This document shows, piece by piece, positions 35,320 to 47,446 of a stretch of DNA of 64,000 nt. Each line of letters begins with the position of its first letter. The first letter of the stretch is position 1. The stretch covers positions 620,001 through 684,000 of the forward strand of contig VDMD01000001.1 in the NCBI GenBank assembly GCA_007026445.1, written 5' to 3'. The notes below the pieces were generated by a model. The model was not told the DNA's origin, made no database searches, and saw nothing but the letters and a program-made list of their open reading frames with translations. Position numbers and translations under genes: made by a program. Source of the DNA: Schizophyllum amplum (lineage: Eukaryota; Basidiomycota; Agaricomycetes; Agaricales; Schizophyllaceae).

Positions 35320-36047
35320 TCACCTCCTTTGCGGGGTCACGGAAGTTTGTGAGCCGCGCTCTCTTTCTTTCTTTGCTTTCTCTTCTGCGAAGAAAAGCGC
35401 GGTCGCTTGACTGTCCAGGTACTCTTCCAAAGACTGAAGAAGACCAGTAATGGGCTCGAAGCGAAATAGGAACATCATCTCGTTCTCGAGTGCAGTACCG
35501 CGAAGTGAGACACCCCTCGCGATCCCCTACAGCGCTAGGCGTCAATCATCGGGGTGGCACACCACTGGTCAGACTCACGTACGTGCACGAACATGACATC
35601 TTCGTCGCAGTCAAGTGCCTTCTGTATCTCGATCTGCGTGGGATGGGTCAATCATGGCCTGACTTCTTCATGCAGCGCAGCAAAGTCACACACATTGTAC
35701 TCTCTGAACTCGTTTCGGATGCCTGAGAAGTACGTTCGCAGATGTGACTTGTTGGTTATGATGGGTCGCCCAGACGCCTTGGGCAGGAGGCGGTACTCGA
35801 AAGGGTCGGCGAAGAGAGAGATCATGGTCTCAACGTCGCTGGCACTGAACGCGCGGAAAAACGCCAACACCAGACGGTACCGCGGCGAATTGGGGTCCGG
35901 TGCCATGAATTCCTTCTGGCCGCGCAGGTGGTCTTCGAAGGGACCTGTATAGTTCGCTTTTACTTCAGGGCAGACCTGGGCGATGGTCGCGGAAAGAGAG
36001 GTGAGCCATCCGCCGCCTCGCATAGTATATCGATTCGCGTTGCTCAT
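35320..36047 (-). CDS. NTF2/SnoaL-like fold protein
   Basis: Three exons of about 200 residues. The core reads NSPRYRLVLAFFRAFSASDV, then ETMISLFADPFEYRLLPKAS and THLRTYFSGIRNEFREYNV-type strings. This is the alpha/beta cone signature of SnoaL/NTF2-like proteins (F.AF...D...M..LF.D.....LP.S). Exon 2 (IEIQKALDCDEDVMFVH) and exon 3 (GIARGVSLRGTALENEMMFL, then FRFEPITGLLQSLEEYLDSQ) complete the sheet. The tail is Lys/Glu-rich. The ATG at 36047 is the first true ATG in the frame. Related fungal proteins are small cytosolic enzymes or binding proteins of unknown substrate. Confidence 0.75.
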
Positions 36048-36639
36048 TCTCAGGCTCACGGATTTTGCGCAGATATTTGATTTTAGCGTGTTGATCCTTC
36101 GAGGTTGAGGACCTAGGCCCGAGTCATGTGCTCGGTTGACTCTATTGTGCCAATCTCCGGGCTTCGCTTATCGAACTTTACCGTACGTCCCTTTCGCAGG
36201 TCGTCCCTACGATTCTTTATCGTAGCGAACAGGGGAATAATCTGCTTCGTGTGCTCTCGCCTAATTGTTGAGGCTTCGAAGCCGGACTTGGATAAAGGAC
36301 CCACCTAACCTGCACCTAACTCTGATGCATGGCTGCCACTGCACCGGGCAGCGCGCGTGCGCTGGAACCTATAGCTCAGGTAAAGATAGCCAGTCCAAGA
36401 CTCCGAAGATGCCTCGACATGCTAAATCAATGATAGTTTTCGTGGGCACGTCCCTCACTCGATGCGATTGGAAAAGTCAGCTGAAGGCTGGCCCTGGCTG
36501 GGGAAAGTGGAAACAAAGCCTTCCTAATTGGGACATCATAACTCCGATCATGTGTTTCCGCATCTCGATCAATCAACTTGAACTTGAACTTCATCACATC
36601 CTACCCTCTCTAGACTGCCACATAGCTGTATATTCTGCC
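36048..36639. promoter_or_regulatory. Divergent intergenic region
   Basis: Lies between the NTF2-like gene (minus) and DPH5 (plus). A 477-base plus-strand frame (36265-36741) runs through it into the first DPH5 exon in a different frame, but has no protein-like content. Both promoters should be here. Confidence 0.4.
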
Positions 36640-37763
36640 ATGTTCTACATAATTGGTCTGGGGCTTTGCGATGAGAGGGATATCACTGTCCGGGGATTGG
36701 AGGTGAGTCTCCAGTATTCATCCCAAAAAGTCGATAATTAAATGAAGATTGAACACCAGGCCGTAAAGTCGTCGTCTCGCGTCTATCTTGAAGCGTACAC
36801 AAGTATCCTTATGGTTCAGAAAGAAAGGCTGGTCTGTATAAGGCAAAACCGGAATGCGCGTTAGGCTTACGCCGAGTTACAAGGAAGCCTTCTATGGCAA
36901 AGAGCTGATTCTCGCCGATCGTGACATGGTCGAAACAGAAAGCGACGAGATCTTGCGAGACGCAGACAGAGAGGACATATCTCTCCTAGTTGTTGGAGAT
37001 CCCTTTGGGTCAGTAGCCATTCCTTGTCCCGCCTGTCCTCTTTCTTTTCCCTGATTTTCCAACCCAGTGCCACAACACATACAGACATCATTTTACGAGC
37101 TCGAGCGCTCAAGATACCGACAAGGGTGGTCCACAATGCGTCCATCATGAACGCTGTTGGCGCCTGCGGGCTCCAGCTGTACAACTTTGGACAGACGGTC
37201 TCACTCGTTTTCTTCACGGAGACATGGAAGCCGGACAGCTTCTACGACCGCATCAAGGACAACTCGGACCTCGGGCTACATACACTGGTCCTCCTAGACA
37301 TCAAAGTGAAGGAGCAGAGCGAAGAGAACCTTGCAAGGTGAGGGAAGAGAAGCCTTGCCACTATAGACCCTCGCCCTCTCCCCAGGCGCTTCACTCACCA
37401 GCGACCAGGGGCCGCAAAATTTACGAACCACCGCGCTATATGTCCATCCCGCAGGCAGTCTCGCAGCTGCTCGAAATTGAAGATATGCGAAAGACCGGCA
37501 CGCTCGCCGCCGATACGACCCTCGCCGTAGCCGTGTCACGAGTCGGTGGCGGCGAGGGCAACGAGCGCATTGTCGCCGGTACCCTCGCCGAGCTCGCCGC
37601 GCAGCCTGCGGAGACATTCGGCGAGCCCCTTCACAGCCTTGTCATTGTCGGCAAGCGTCTGCACCATCTCGAGGTCGCGTACGCAGAAACATTTGCAGTC
37701 AACCGCGAGTCATGGCGCGGCGTCGCACAGTCGGCGTATGGGTGTGCGTTGGACGAGCAGTAA
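36640..37763 (+). CDS. DPH5: Diphthine methyl ester synthase
   Basis: An S-adenosylmethionine-dependent methyltransferase of diphthamide synthesis on elongation factor 2, acting in the cytosol. Five exons (36640-36702, 36760-36831, 36884-37008, 37068-37337, 37409-37763) give 294 residues, a normal length. Motifs in order are [104 protein letters not shown] and [13 protein letters not shown]. These match the family throughout, including the GDPFGATTH cofactor loop. Exon 3 begins after a 52-base intron, with the open frame extending misleadingly upstream into it. The gene looks intact. Confidence 0.95.
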
Positions 37764-38286
37764 GACGATGCTTTGTATATTTGGGTTGTCATGTATGTAC
37801 ATAGCGAGCTCTAAATTGTAGCAATAATGTACAAACAAAGCAAAGCGATTGACCATGTCCGTGAGCAGGTGGGAAAGCGTCATTATACAGTGAAAGCCGG
37901 GAGATGATAGCAGGGAGTGGGACTGTAGACGTCGAAGTGAATGAGAACATGGTCCTTGTCGTGTTCTGGATACCGGCGCATATCTGGAAGGCTGTCGCTG
38001 CGCGCTTCGTCTAGGATTCTGGTTGTGTCTAGACGTCGAGGGACGGGATACCGCCCGAGCTGGTTGAAGGGCCTTCCGAGGGTGCTCCACGCTCGTGCAT
38101 GCGGGTACGTGTATCACGAGGATATGGTATCTTGGTCAGTATCGCGGCGCGATACAGTCAGACGGCATGCGCATCCCGTCAAGCCGCCGACACGCCACGC
38201 GCAGATGGTACAACCGATGGCTTCGCGGCATGCGAGCCTGAGCCCAACAACGCGCGTGCCGCGAACGGAACAGGCATTCGCGCGCG
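37764..38286. other. Convergent intergenic stretch
   Basis: 3' flanks of DPH5 and of the membrane-protein gene meet here. No further gene is seen. Confidence 0.4.
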
Positions 38287-40464
38287 TTACCGCCCCCTCG
38301 CCCGTTGCGCGTCCCCCGGCTGGGCAAGCAGGTCGTCAGCCGACAGCCATCGGTCGCGTGCCGGCAGACGACCCAGTTGGAAGTCGGCGGACGGGTCGGG
38401 TTCGCCCTGCCCGCGCATGTCGCCCAGGGAGCGGAACTGCTGGTGCTGCAGTCCGCGCGGGTTGTTGGCGTCGGGGCTGAGGTGATAGGGCGAGGGGGTT
38501 GGAAGCGGTCGCGCGCTGAGGGACGCTTCATGATACGTCGGGAGGCGTTCGTGGCTGACGCTGGGGCTCGGGAGGGCTCGAGGGCCGCGGGGGCTGGTGT
38601 GAGGGGCAGCTAGGCGACTGGCGGTAGGCTGTAGAGTGGCAGATTGGGATGGGGCGGCTTGAGCTCCCGCGGGACCCTGGGAGGGTCTGTCATCATGAAA
38701 TGGTGGATAGGGAAGAGGATGATGCGTGTTTGCTGATGACGAATCTGCTGGGGAGATGGTCGGCGAGTGCACCTCGTAGTAGCGCTCGTAAGACGGGGCG
38801 TAGCTTGCTGGAGTCGTAGTATCAGAAGTAGATGCGTCATCCATTCGAAAAGGAGGTGATGGACGGAGCATCGGGGAGGACGGGTGTAAGGAGGGTGATG
38901 ACGGACCTGCCAAGCGGATCTTATCTGCAGGCTGGGGATCCGGCGAGGAGGACTGCCCTCTGGTGTGTGACGGAGATGACTGGCCATGCAGCCGCGCATA
39001 TTCTCGTGCTGACAGCTGACTCTCTTGCGAATGTTGTGCGCCCAGAGGAGGTGATACCGACGCCGGTGGAGAGGGCGTTGGCGGGGGATACTGAGGCGAG
39101 GGTGGGATGGGGACGTCCTAAAGACAACAGTCAGCCAAGGCACAGCGCAGGCTACTTAAACTCTGCATACCATCTGATGCGATATTGGGGTAGAAGGTGG
39201 CGGTGAACTGGAGGATGCTCCGGATGATGAAGCCGCTTGCCTTGCGAGAGGGGTCGCGTGGCGCGAGGGCGGAGTAGCAGGCCGGGACGGCGGGATCACT
39301 TGCAGCAGTTGATGAGAGCCTTCCGAGGACTCTATCGTGAAATCTTCTCCCGGGTTCCTTGAGATCAGGACGACATCCGTGTCATCCACGAGAGCGTCCC
39401 GGTTGCCGGCTGAATGCACGCATTCGGAGGGCCGCGAGAACGTCGGAGTGGGCGAGACGGCTAAGTTGCACGGTCGAGGTGCCGCACTCGACAGCAATTG
39501 CTCCTCCTCTGCATCGTAGTCTCGTCCAAGGGGGTTCAGTGCACTGTACAGGTCGTCCGACCGATCTAGCTGCTGTGGCGGTACTGCCGCCTGAGCCGTC
39601 GTCCGTCGCGAAGGACCCGGCGTCCCATCAATCCGCCACCGCTCGCTCGGCTGCGTTGAGTGTATCTGCACAGGCCGCTCCCCCCAGGGCATCGCCCACT
39701 TCACGTGCATGAGCGCGAGGAGAATATGGTTCCACAGACCAGAGCCTGACCCGCCGAAGGCCTCGGTGCGGCGGCTGAGGTTTGTGGTGCTCCCGGAGGA
39801 CGCGACGAGCGGGGTGGCAGAGGACGAACGCACGTGACCGGGGCCGCGGGGGTAGGGGTCGGTGCTGCCGTCGACATCTATGGTCCAGTCGGGATCGGGG
39901 TCGGCCTCGCGGACGCGGGGGAGGGAGTTGAAGCTGTGGAAGATGGGGAGGGTGCGGGTGCGGGTGAGGGAGGAGTGGGAGTGTGAGGGGCGCCCATGTT
40001 TTCGGCGGGAGCGATAGCAAAGGAAGAGGGCGACGCCGATGGTGATGCAGCCGACGCCGACGGCTATGGGGGTGACGATTTGGACCGTGCTCCAGCTGTT
40101 GCCTTCGTCGTTGTCCTCGTCGTCGTCCCTGCCCATATGCAGCTGCATTGCGTCGCGTTCAACGCCAGTCACTGCACAGTCGAAATCAGAGAAGACCCTT
40201 CACCCAGAGCTCCCACACACACACACCTCCGGTTCTGTATCTTCCGCAAGGCATTGCCACAACGTACGCCGCCCCCTCATCTGTGCCCAACTGTCGAACA
40301 TCGTCAGCTACCGCAAATCAAGTTCCACGGTCTCTCTCACGAACCGCGTCGCGTCCCTTGTCATGCGCCGCCTGATCGAATTGCGGGACGATGCCCCCCT
40401 CGTGATCGCGCACCGCGACGGAGCCGGCGGCCAGCGCGAGCACAAGCAGAACGTGGGCTAGCAT
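38287..40464 (-). CDS. Secreted-type single-pass membrane protein
   Basis: The ATG at 40464 begins a signal peptide (MLAHVLLVLALAAGSVAV). Exon 2 adds GTDEGAAYVVAMPCGRYRTG and exon 3 starts VTGVERDAMQLHMGR. One membrane helix follows (VQIVTPIAVGVGCITIGVAL), then a basic stop-transfer stretch (CYRSRRKHGR) and a very long Pro/Ser-rich cytosolic tail of about 500 residues. This layout is common among basidiomycete surface-sensor-like proteins of unknown function. An intron at about 39120-39170 joins SHQM to DVPIPPSPQ. The first intron (about 40355-40410) is assigned with less certainty. A short GT tract lies in the second intron. The start codon is only 151 bp downstream of the stop codon of the Helitron helicase. 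Confidence 0.7.
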
Positions 40465-40555
40465 AACATCCGGCGACCGGGGAGGGTGGCGGGAGAGAAT
40501 GAGAACACGGTGACGCGCGCGCGAACCTTGCCGTGCCGTTCTATAAAATAGTTAA

Positions 40556-40568
40556 GTGGGGGACCCAC
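40556..40568 (-). repeat. Candidate Helitron 3' terminal hairpin
   Basis: GTGGG-GGA-CCCAC forms a 5-bp stem with a 3-base loop, 48 bp beyond the helicase stop. Helitrons end with a short hairpin a few bases before a CTRR terminus. No clean CTRR follows at the usual distance: the sequence after the hairpin on the minus strand is TTAACTATTTTATAG. The call is therefore weak. A second GC-rich stem (CCGG-TCG-CCGG) about 20 bp before the next start codon is followed by CTAG. Confidence 0.25.
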
Positions 40569-40615
40569 GGTAGCTCACGCGGGGGCAATAACGCGCGTTC
40601 AAATCGGTATATAGC

Positions 40616-43600
40616 TCAACCATGAGGGTATCTACGTGTGAAGTCCTGTAGTCTATACTGTAGCATCTGCCCTCCCAGATTACGGACACGGGTATAATCG
40701 AAAGTACCACAAATCATGAGGTCGTCGATCTTCTTCACCCTCGATAGAGCCACAAATGTTAGCCCAGTGGTAAACTCCTTCGGTCCCAGCGACAACATAG
40801 CTTTCGGTATCGTCAAGCCTTGTGACTTGTGGACTGTGACAGCCCATGCGAGCCGTAAAGGTAGCTGAGTACGAGAGACGTGCTTGCCTTGATATTTGAA
40901 TGTCGACTTCATAGGTGCAACGGGGACGATGGGTATGCCGTCAGGATAACCAGGGCGTGGATCAGTCCTCCAGAGGGTAGGTCCGGTGTATGTCGGGCAG
41001 GAGACCATGGCGGCGAGGGGAAGATCAGAGCGTGACGAACCAGGGGTCCACACAATGTCTTCCACGTAGCCGGTTGTTGCGTTAACTAGACCTGCAAGAT
41101 TTGTCCAGTAAGCTCAAGGGGCTGAACCAGACAATGCTGACCTTGCTGCTGCCATAAATTGCGCGAGATCATGACTTTTGCGCCCTTGGAGAGCACAAGA
41201 TACGGCTCCAAGCCACCAGCCTCATCTGGAGGAGCCTGCTCCGCGCGCGGGCCGGTATGTACCGCCTTGACGCGGGCGCACGGGTGACCCAACTCTAGGA
41301 GAGTCTTCAGATTGAGCTCGGCGACTTCACGACGAGTCGTATAGAGGTGCGGAGCATGGCGGAACTTGTTTCGTTCGACAGCGGAGAGATTTTGCTCGTG
41401 ACGTTGAATGAGGAAGCGCCATTCGTCCATCGAGAGCTTGCCTTCGGAAGCATGTCGTAAAGTATCGCGGAATTGAATCTGTTCGGGGGAATTGCCTTCC
41501 TGACGCACCACGGTCTTGAGGCGATGGCTTGTCTTGAAATTGTGGTAGACAATGCTCCCCATCCGCGCGAGTTCGGCGGCGCTGGACGTATGTGTCGGAG
41601 GGGGCGCATAGAGTGGCGTGTCACCAACAGGGGGGAGCTGAGCAAAATCGCCGACGAGGGAGACGTGAAATCCGCCGAGAGTGAGGTCGCTAGGACGAAG
41701 CTGCTTCAGACGGCCGTCAACAATGCCTAGAGTGCGACACCCAAGCATCGACTTCTCGTCAATGATGACAAAGTGAATGCCCTTCCAGTCTTGCTGAGCG
41801 ACGGCCAGTCGAGTGCCAGAAAGGAGAGTGAGCGACGGCGGGATGGGCACACTGCAGGCGGAGTGGACAGTCTGTCCCGAGATGTTGAGCGCTGCCACTC
41901 CCGAGGGTGCCAGTACACGTATTGGATCGGGCTCGCCATACTCGGTGGCCATGTCGCGCAATCGGAAGCAGATCGCTCGTATGAGGTGGGTCTTGCCGCA
42001 ACCGGCGGTACCATCGATGTTGAGCAGCTGTTGGGGTACATCTTCACGATCAAGGATTCGGCGGTACGTGTCCTCATAGCTAGCATGAAAATGAGCGAAA
42101 GTGCGAAGGTGTATCATACGTACTCACATGTCAAAAATCGCCCGCTGCTCTACATTTAGGGAGTCCGGTGTACATTTCGCGCGTAAAGTTGCAAGATCTT
42201 CTGCCTGCGCGTCTGCCTCTGCACCATCACTGGTTGCCGCCAGTCGACGTTGGTCTTGAATATACGAAGCGATCTTGTCGACATGATCGTACCGTGTGTA
42301 CGCTTCCTCCGTATCCCAGCCGTCGTCGAGTGGGCGAAGTCCGAGATCCTCAAGCCCGTAGCGCGGCAGGTTGGCGTTGGGGCCGAGACCCGCTAGAATC
42401 TGCCAGTCCTCTGCGCGCTCCTTCATGATATCCTCCATCACCCACTCGCCTTCATCCTCCTCCTCCTCGTTCCGGTCGCGATTCTCATTCTCCCAACAGC
42501 GCAGCGTATCCCTGGGGTGAACGTGATGCGGCCCTCCTGTTTGGCAAGCAGCGTATGCCTGCCGCCATGAGATGTTGTTTTCAGGATCCGGGCGACGAAT
42601 GGCATCGTCGAGCTGCGCAAACGGGTGGTGGAGGTGAACCTTGGTGCGGCAATAGTCTTCGTAGTTATCGTCGTCGGGATCGGGTGAGAAGCGGGGGTAG
42701 GCGCGTACAATGACATTTTGCTGGCGTCGTTTACGCCATCGCGACTTGTTCCATGTATAGCCGGTGAGTACATCGTGCAAGGACATGTCGTTCATATCCG
42801 GCGGACGCTCCATGTATCTGCGTACCGGACACGGGTCAGCATTTCCATGGCTCGTAGAGTGAACGAAAACAACAACGCACCGCTGCAATATAGATTTTCC
42901 TGTCACAGAGCGTTGATCGCCATCGTTGACAGTGAGCTCCATACCCTCCAGGGCGTCTTCCGAAGCGAGCTGGCGCATGGATCCATCTGCTCCGAGGTAG
43001 ACGTTTTGAAAGCTGACGGAGCTCCGGACGAGCGGAATGCCGTATAGCAGATGAGCGACTTCTTGAGCGGGATAAGCGCGCTCGCCTAGCATCTTGTTGA
43101 GGAGCTTCTGGCATGCGGATTCGACCGTCCCGTTGTCGTTCAGGTCTCGAGCAATCGTCGCGAGCATCTCGTGAAATTCAGGTGCGTCTTGTTCGGCTTT
43201 GGATGCGTACTTGGCTATGTAACTGTGATACCAAATGAGATCGTCGTCAACACCGCATTAAACTTGTTTGGACTCACTTCAGAGCAGCGTCAGAGGACAA
43301 AACCGGCTTTACGTCGATGTTGGCACGCCAAGCGAGTATCATGGCTGGGTTGTACGCATTCAGGTAGGGGTCGTTGCGCTGGGGCTCGAAGCATGTCCTT
43401 CGCAAACTATCGAGCACGACGGTAGCGCGTTCGCGAACGGCTTTCGGATAGTCAAAGCGGCAGTACGTTTGCAGCTCGTTCGAGCCCGGCACCTTCTTCT
43501 TCTTCAAGCAGTAGCCGGCGACGCACTGCATATGTCGTTCGACCCAGCCGAGCATACTGCGCAACTCATCTTTGGTGTAACGGAGGTCCGTTGTAGGAAG

Positions 43601-46535
43601 ACTGCACGGCTGAGGACCGTAGGCGGTACTGCAGGACGTATTTTTGTCGGCAAGTGGTGTGGGGGAAGCAGCAGAGATATGCTGGTCCCAGTACGCGACA
43701 AAAGCGTCCATCTTCCGATGTTCTTCGTCGGGCAGCCGAGCGTCCTCGTTCCGAAGCGTGCTCCAGTCGATAGAATCGGGGTCAGGAGCGTTTTTGATCC
43801 AGAGAAAGCCGTGAACGTGTCCGCTGCCACGCTTCTGCCATTCGTAGCGGTACCAGAAGTCGTCAACGTCGAAGATCTTCTGAACGACGTGCTTCATGAA
43901 GAGCTGGACGCGAATGTCGAGGTATTCCGCAGCTATGTGCGGGTTGCGGATGAGCGCGGCAGAGCGCTTCCGCCTCTCTGTCGTCTCCGGAGTGTCGTCC
44001 AGCCGATTCGTGACCGTCTCGTCGGGCATGTGCTTGTGCAAGTCGGGCCACTGTAGGTCGGCAGCGCTGAGCGTGAAGAAGAGGTGAGGCGACTTCTTGA
44101 CGGTGATCATATCCATGAGCTCCTTCCGTCGGGCTAGCCAGAACGCGCGAGTGCCACGAAGCGATGTTGCATAGCGCATCATCTTTGAAGCGAGCTGGCG
44201 ATCTCCCTCCTCCATGAGCGTACGGAGATCTTCCACCGTGAGCTGGGCTTCATCATGGCGTTGACGAACGAAGATGCGAGCATCCGCTCGCGCGCGCTGG
44301 CGTTGCAGGGTATTGAATGCCCACCACATGAAGCGCTCATGACGAGCGAAGCGTCCGTCTTCGAAGCGCATGAGGTGCTCGACATACTGGCCGAACGTCA
44401 CAGAGTTCGCGCGCGGCTGTCTGAAGTCGGCTTCTCCATTGGGGAACAGGGTGGGGAATGCCTTCGTCATGTATCCCGCTGTATGCTCTGCGATAGGAGT
44501 CGGATCGATAGGCGGCGCGTCCATCTATTGGAGTCGACGGTGTTAGAAACATTCAAGGTGAAGGCATAGGACGTACAACATGTCACACATAGCGAGGCGC
44601 CGCACGCCCGTTCGTGTTGAGGATGTCGTCGGTTTGTCGACGAACTTCTGCTACCTCGTCGGTTTGCGTCGCGCCAAGGTTAAGTACACCTTGATGTATA
44701 GCCTCCTCGATATCCACCGCTTCTTCACCGGCAGCTTGAGCCGGACCAGGTTGAAGTCCACCCGGAGCGCTATTCTCTGGGTTCGCTTCTAGCACAGTGA
44801 GTCGATCCGCAACGTTGGCGTATTCGGGAAGCATCTGAGCGAGCTCTTCATCACTGGGGAGGGCATAGCCGGCATATGCGGGGTCGTTCGCTATCTTGTA
44901 TTCCAGCGCGCGCTTAACGGGCTCGCGGCGTACGAGGAAGTCGACGTGATGCGAGAGGTCGACACCATGCGCGCGAATGATGACCATGTCGATGTCCTCG
45001 GGTAGTCGGGGCAATGTAGTGGCCACCTCCGTGATGTTTTGGTGGAAGTTGACTATGTGGTCTCGATACTGACGCTGACCGCCGCTTGTATAGCGGACCT
45101 GCATGTGGACCTTTACCGCGGATATAAGCATCTCTTCGACCGGCGTGAGTCCCTTGAGACACTCGGGATACTGGTCTGCAGGTACTGAAAACGAGGTAAG
45201 ATCGCGTGGAAGGTGCAACTGAAGGCGCCACGTACATGGATTCGTCTTGTTAGCATCCGTCCACAGGCGCTTTCCAATCTCGACATCGCGGCACCTCTTG
45301 CATTCCCCATTTACGACCTTGAGATTGAAACCTTTCTCCCTACAAGCTGTACAGTGTTCCCACTGGATCTCGTCCAACGCACGGTGGAAGTCCCGAACGA
45401 CGCGCTCCGAACGCGCTGAAAGCGCCGCTTCCGGATCTTGCTCGGCATCCATTCCATTCACTTCGGCTTCGCCTTCCGCAGCTTCCTCGGGCACCGCCGG
45501 GACACCGCCCATATCGACCTCGACCCCATCAGGCTGGCCGGCTTCGTCGACGATATCTTCATCGTGCCGGGCAGCAATGTGCTCAGCCCGTGTGTGATAA
45601 TGCTGATGTTCGTGATATTTAGTCCGCAGCGCGGCGAGACATGGCTGGCAGTTCGCGTAGATGATGTTGTCGGCGTCGGTGCATTCGGCAGTCGTAACTT
45701 CGTGTTTACCGACAGAGCAGAAGATCAGCCCTTTCGCCGCTGCAGCGATGCGCTTGTTGGTCAAGGTGGCGCCTTGCTTGTCTCGGCAGTGCTTGCATGT
45801 TCGGAATTGACGGTCGCCAGTAGCGAAGAGAGTCTTGAGATGGCGCTTTTTACAGCGAGAGCAGTACTGAGTGCGGCAGTCAGAGCAGGCCGGAGAGTAT
45901 ATGTTCGTTGTCGCATCGATGAATGCAGTGAGAGGCTGATTTGTGGCGCAAGAGGTGCATATATGCGAGCGACATTGGCGACAGCGAGGGTCCAGAGCGT
46001 AGTTCGTAGTCGGGTCAATGTAAAAGCGTCGTAGGCGCCAGGTAGAGCATACAGAGCATACGGAGCCGGCAGGAAGGCGTATGACGAGCCTCCGTTCGGG
46101 GTTCAGGCGAGCGGCTTGCTGTGCGGGCGGTTCTACTCGGCGAGCCTCGGCGGCGTCTCTAGCTTCTTGCTCTTCGCGAAGGCGTTGGCGTGTCGCACGT
46201 CGGTGACCGTCGACCTCGTCTTCCGCCCAGCAACAGAGCTTGCATTTGTCTTTCTCGAACACGAAGAATGCCGACGTACGTAGTGTAGGGCGGGCGCAGG
46301 ACGGACAAGCAGTGCTATGGACGAAGTCATTGTTTGGTTCTTCATCGAGTCGTTGCCAGAAATTGATGCGGTAGTCTTGCTCAGATGTCCAGGGTAGTGA
46401 TTCATGGCGTCGCAAGCGGCTCGAGAGTCGTCGGTTCCGTATCGAGCGGCGGGATACAGCGCTACCGGTACGACGCAGACGGTCCGCCGCTTCACGAGAC
46501 TGGCGACGGGTTAAGGTTAGAACGAGCTGAGGCAT
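40616..46535 (-). CDS. Helitron Rep-helicase (RepHel)
   Basis: Five exons (46535-44589, 44524-43278, 43222-42128, 42079-41142, 41091-40616) join to 1,901 codons including the stop, with no frame error. Residues about 60-340 hold tandem CxxC zinc units. A DUF6570-like segment follows (LWTDANKTNPCTWRLQLHLP, LKGLTPVEEMLISAVKVHMQ). The Helitron Rep domain has FFTLSAADLQWPDL, the HUH motif GHVHGFLWI, and the paired tyrosines YIAKYASK across intron 2. The Pif1-type helicase has Walker A GTAGCGKTH, Walker B FVIIDEKSML, motif III GDFAQLPPVGD, and the C-terminal VTVHKSQGLTI and FVALSRV. The first true ATG is at 46535. All residues needed for cutting and unwinding seem present, so the gene may be active. 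Confidence 0.92.
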
Positions 46536-47446
46536 TGCGAAGCAGGACGTGGCTACTAGGAAGAGCGGGCGAACCAGTCGCGTCAAGGTTCAAGTTACAC
46601 CGCTGAAGTCACGTGTACGGTGGACGCGGTCCGCAGCCTGGGCGACACCGCGTGGCGGGCTTGCCAAGCGCACCTGCCCTCAAAGTCACAGGCGAAGTGA
46701 TTCCCAAGGCCATTGGGAGTAAATCAAAGCATCAATCTCTCCGAGAGAGTGACATACGCACATGCTGTGGCGAATACGCACGACGAGCAAATCAGGTGCC
46801 ACAGCACTAAGACACGGATGGAAAAAGGTTGTTAAAGCGCAGATCCTTAAGCTTTCAGAGTCAGCGAACGCTCCGGAAAAGAAATTGAAGCGATACACAG
46901 AGTATTGAGCGCCCTGCGCGGCCGGAGCATCGCGAAGACTTTTTTCTGACCTTCCGTGCAAAGAATTTGTACTTGTTTACGCGGAAAGTCCAAGCACATC
47001 CTCGTGAACAGACTATTGCTCCCGCTGTCCCTCCCTCGTTCCTCGGGGGGCCCCCGCGTGAGCAATAACCTGAACTCATCATGTGCGCGGCCCAGTCCTT
47101 TGCGGCTGTGCATCATCAGGCTGGCGATGGGGATATGCTCGAGCGCTATGAGCGCTGGATAAGCGCCCGAGAATCCAGCACAGTACACGAGTGAACTTGA
47201 ACGCTTCATGACACCGATTCACACCGCTCGAAGACGCACAGGACTGTGGGATGCATCGCCCAAGTACAGCACCTCTGAAGGAAGTTCTCTCTCAACAGAT
47301 TCCAAGCGAGCCTGGAGGTGCACGTAATCGGCGAACCTACTCAGCTTCTCATACTATCGTGCCAGGAACGGTGAACCGGACAGAGCGGGATACCGCTAGC
47401 GCGAGGGGCAACTGCAGAGTTCGCTCTTGACAAGCGTCCAACGATC
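46536..47446. other. Gap between Helitron and GEP4 gene
   Basis: Expected to hold the Helitron 5' end and its promoter. No hairpin, repeat or gene could be recognised; short frames near 46847-47209 are not protein-like. Confidence 0.35.

Larger units (their letters stand above)
40540..46600 (-). mobile_element. Helitron (rolling-circle transposon), autonomous-looking
   Basis: The span is set by the Rep-helicase gene, because neither terminus could be fixed. Helitrons move by a rolling-circle mechanism using an HUH Rep nuclease fused to a Pif1-like helicase, both present here and apparently intact. Terminal marks expected are a 5' TC and a 3' hairpin with CTRR. No certain 5' terminus was found in 46.5-47.4 kb. 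The element lies between a membrane-protein gene and a GEP4-type phosphatase gene. Confidence 0.85.

Noticed and set aside
36265..36741. A 158-codon plus-strand frame upstream of and overlapping the first DPH5 exon
   Set aside because: Its frame differs from DPH5 and its content is not protein-like; the DPH5 start at 36640 gives the family N-terminus.
43268..44056. A 262-codon frame antisense to the Helitron Rep exon
   Set aside because: It overlaps conserved Rep coding on the minus strand and has no start context or motif.
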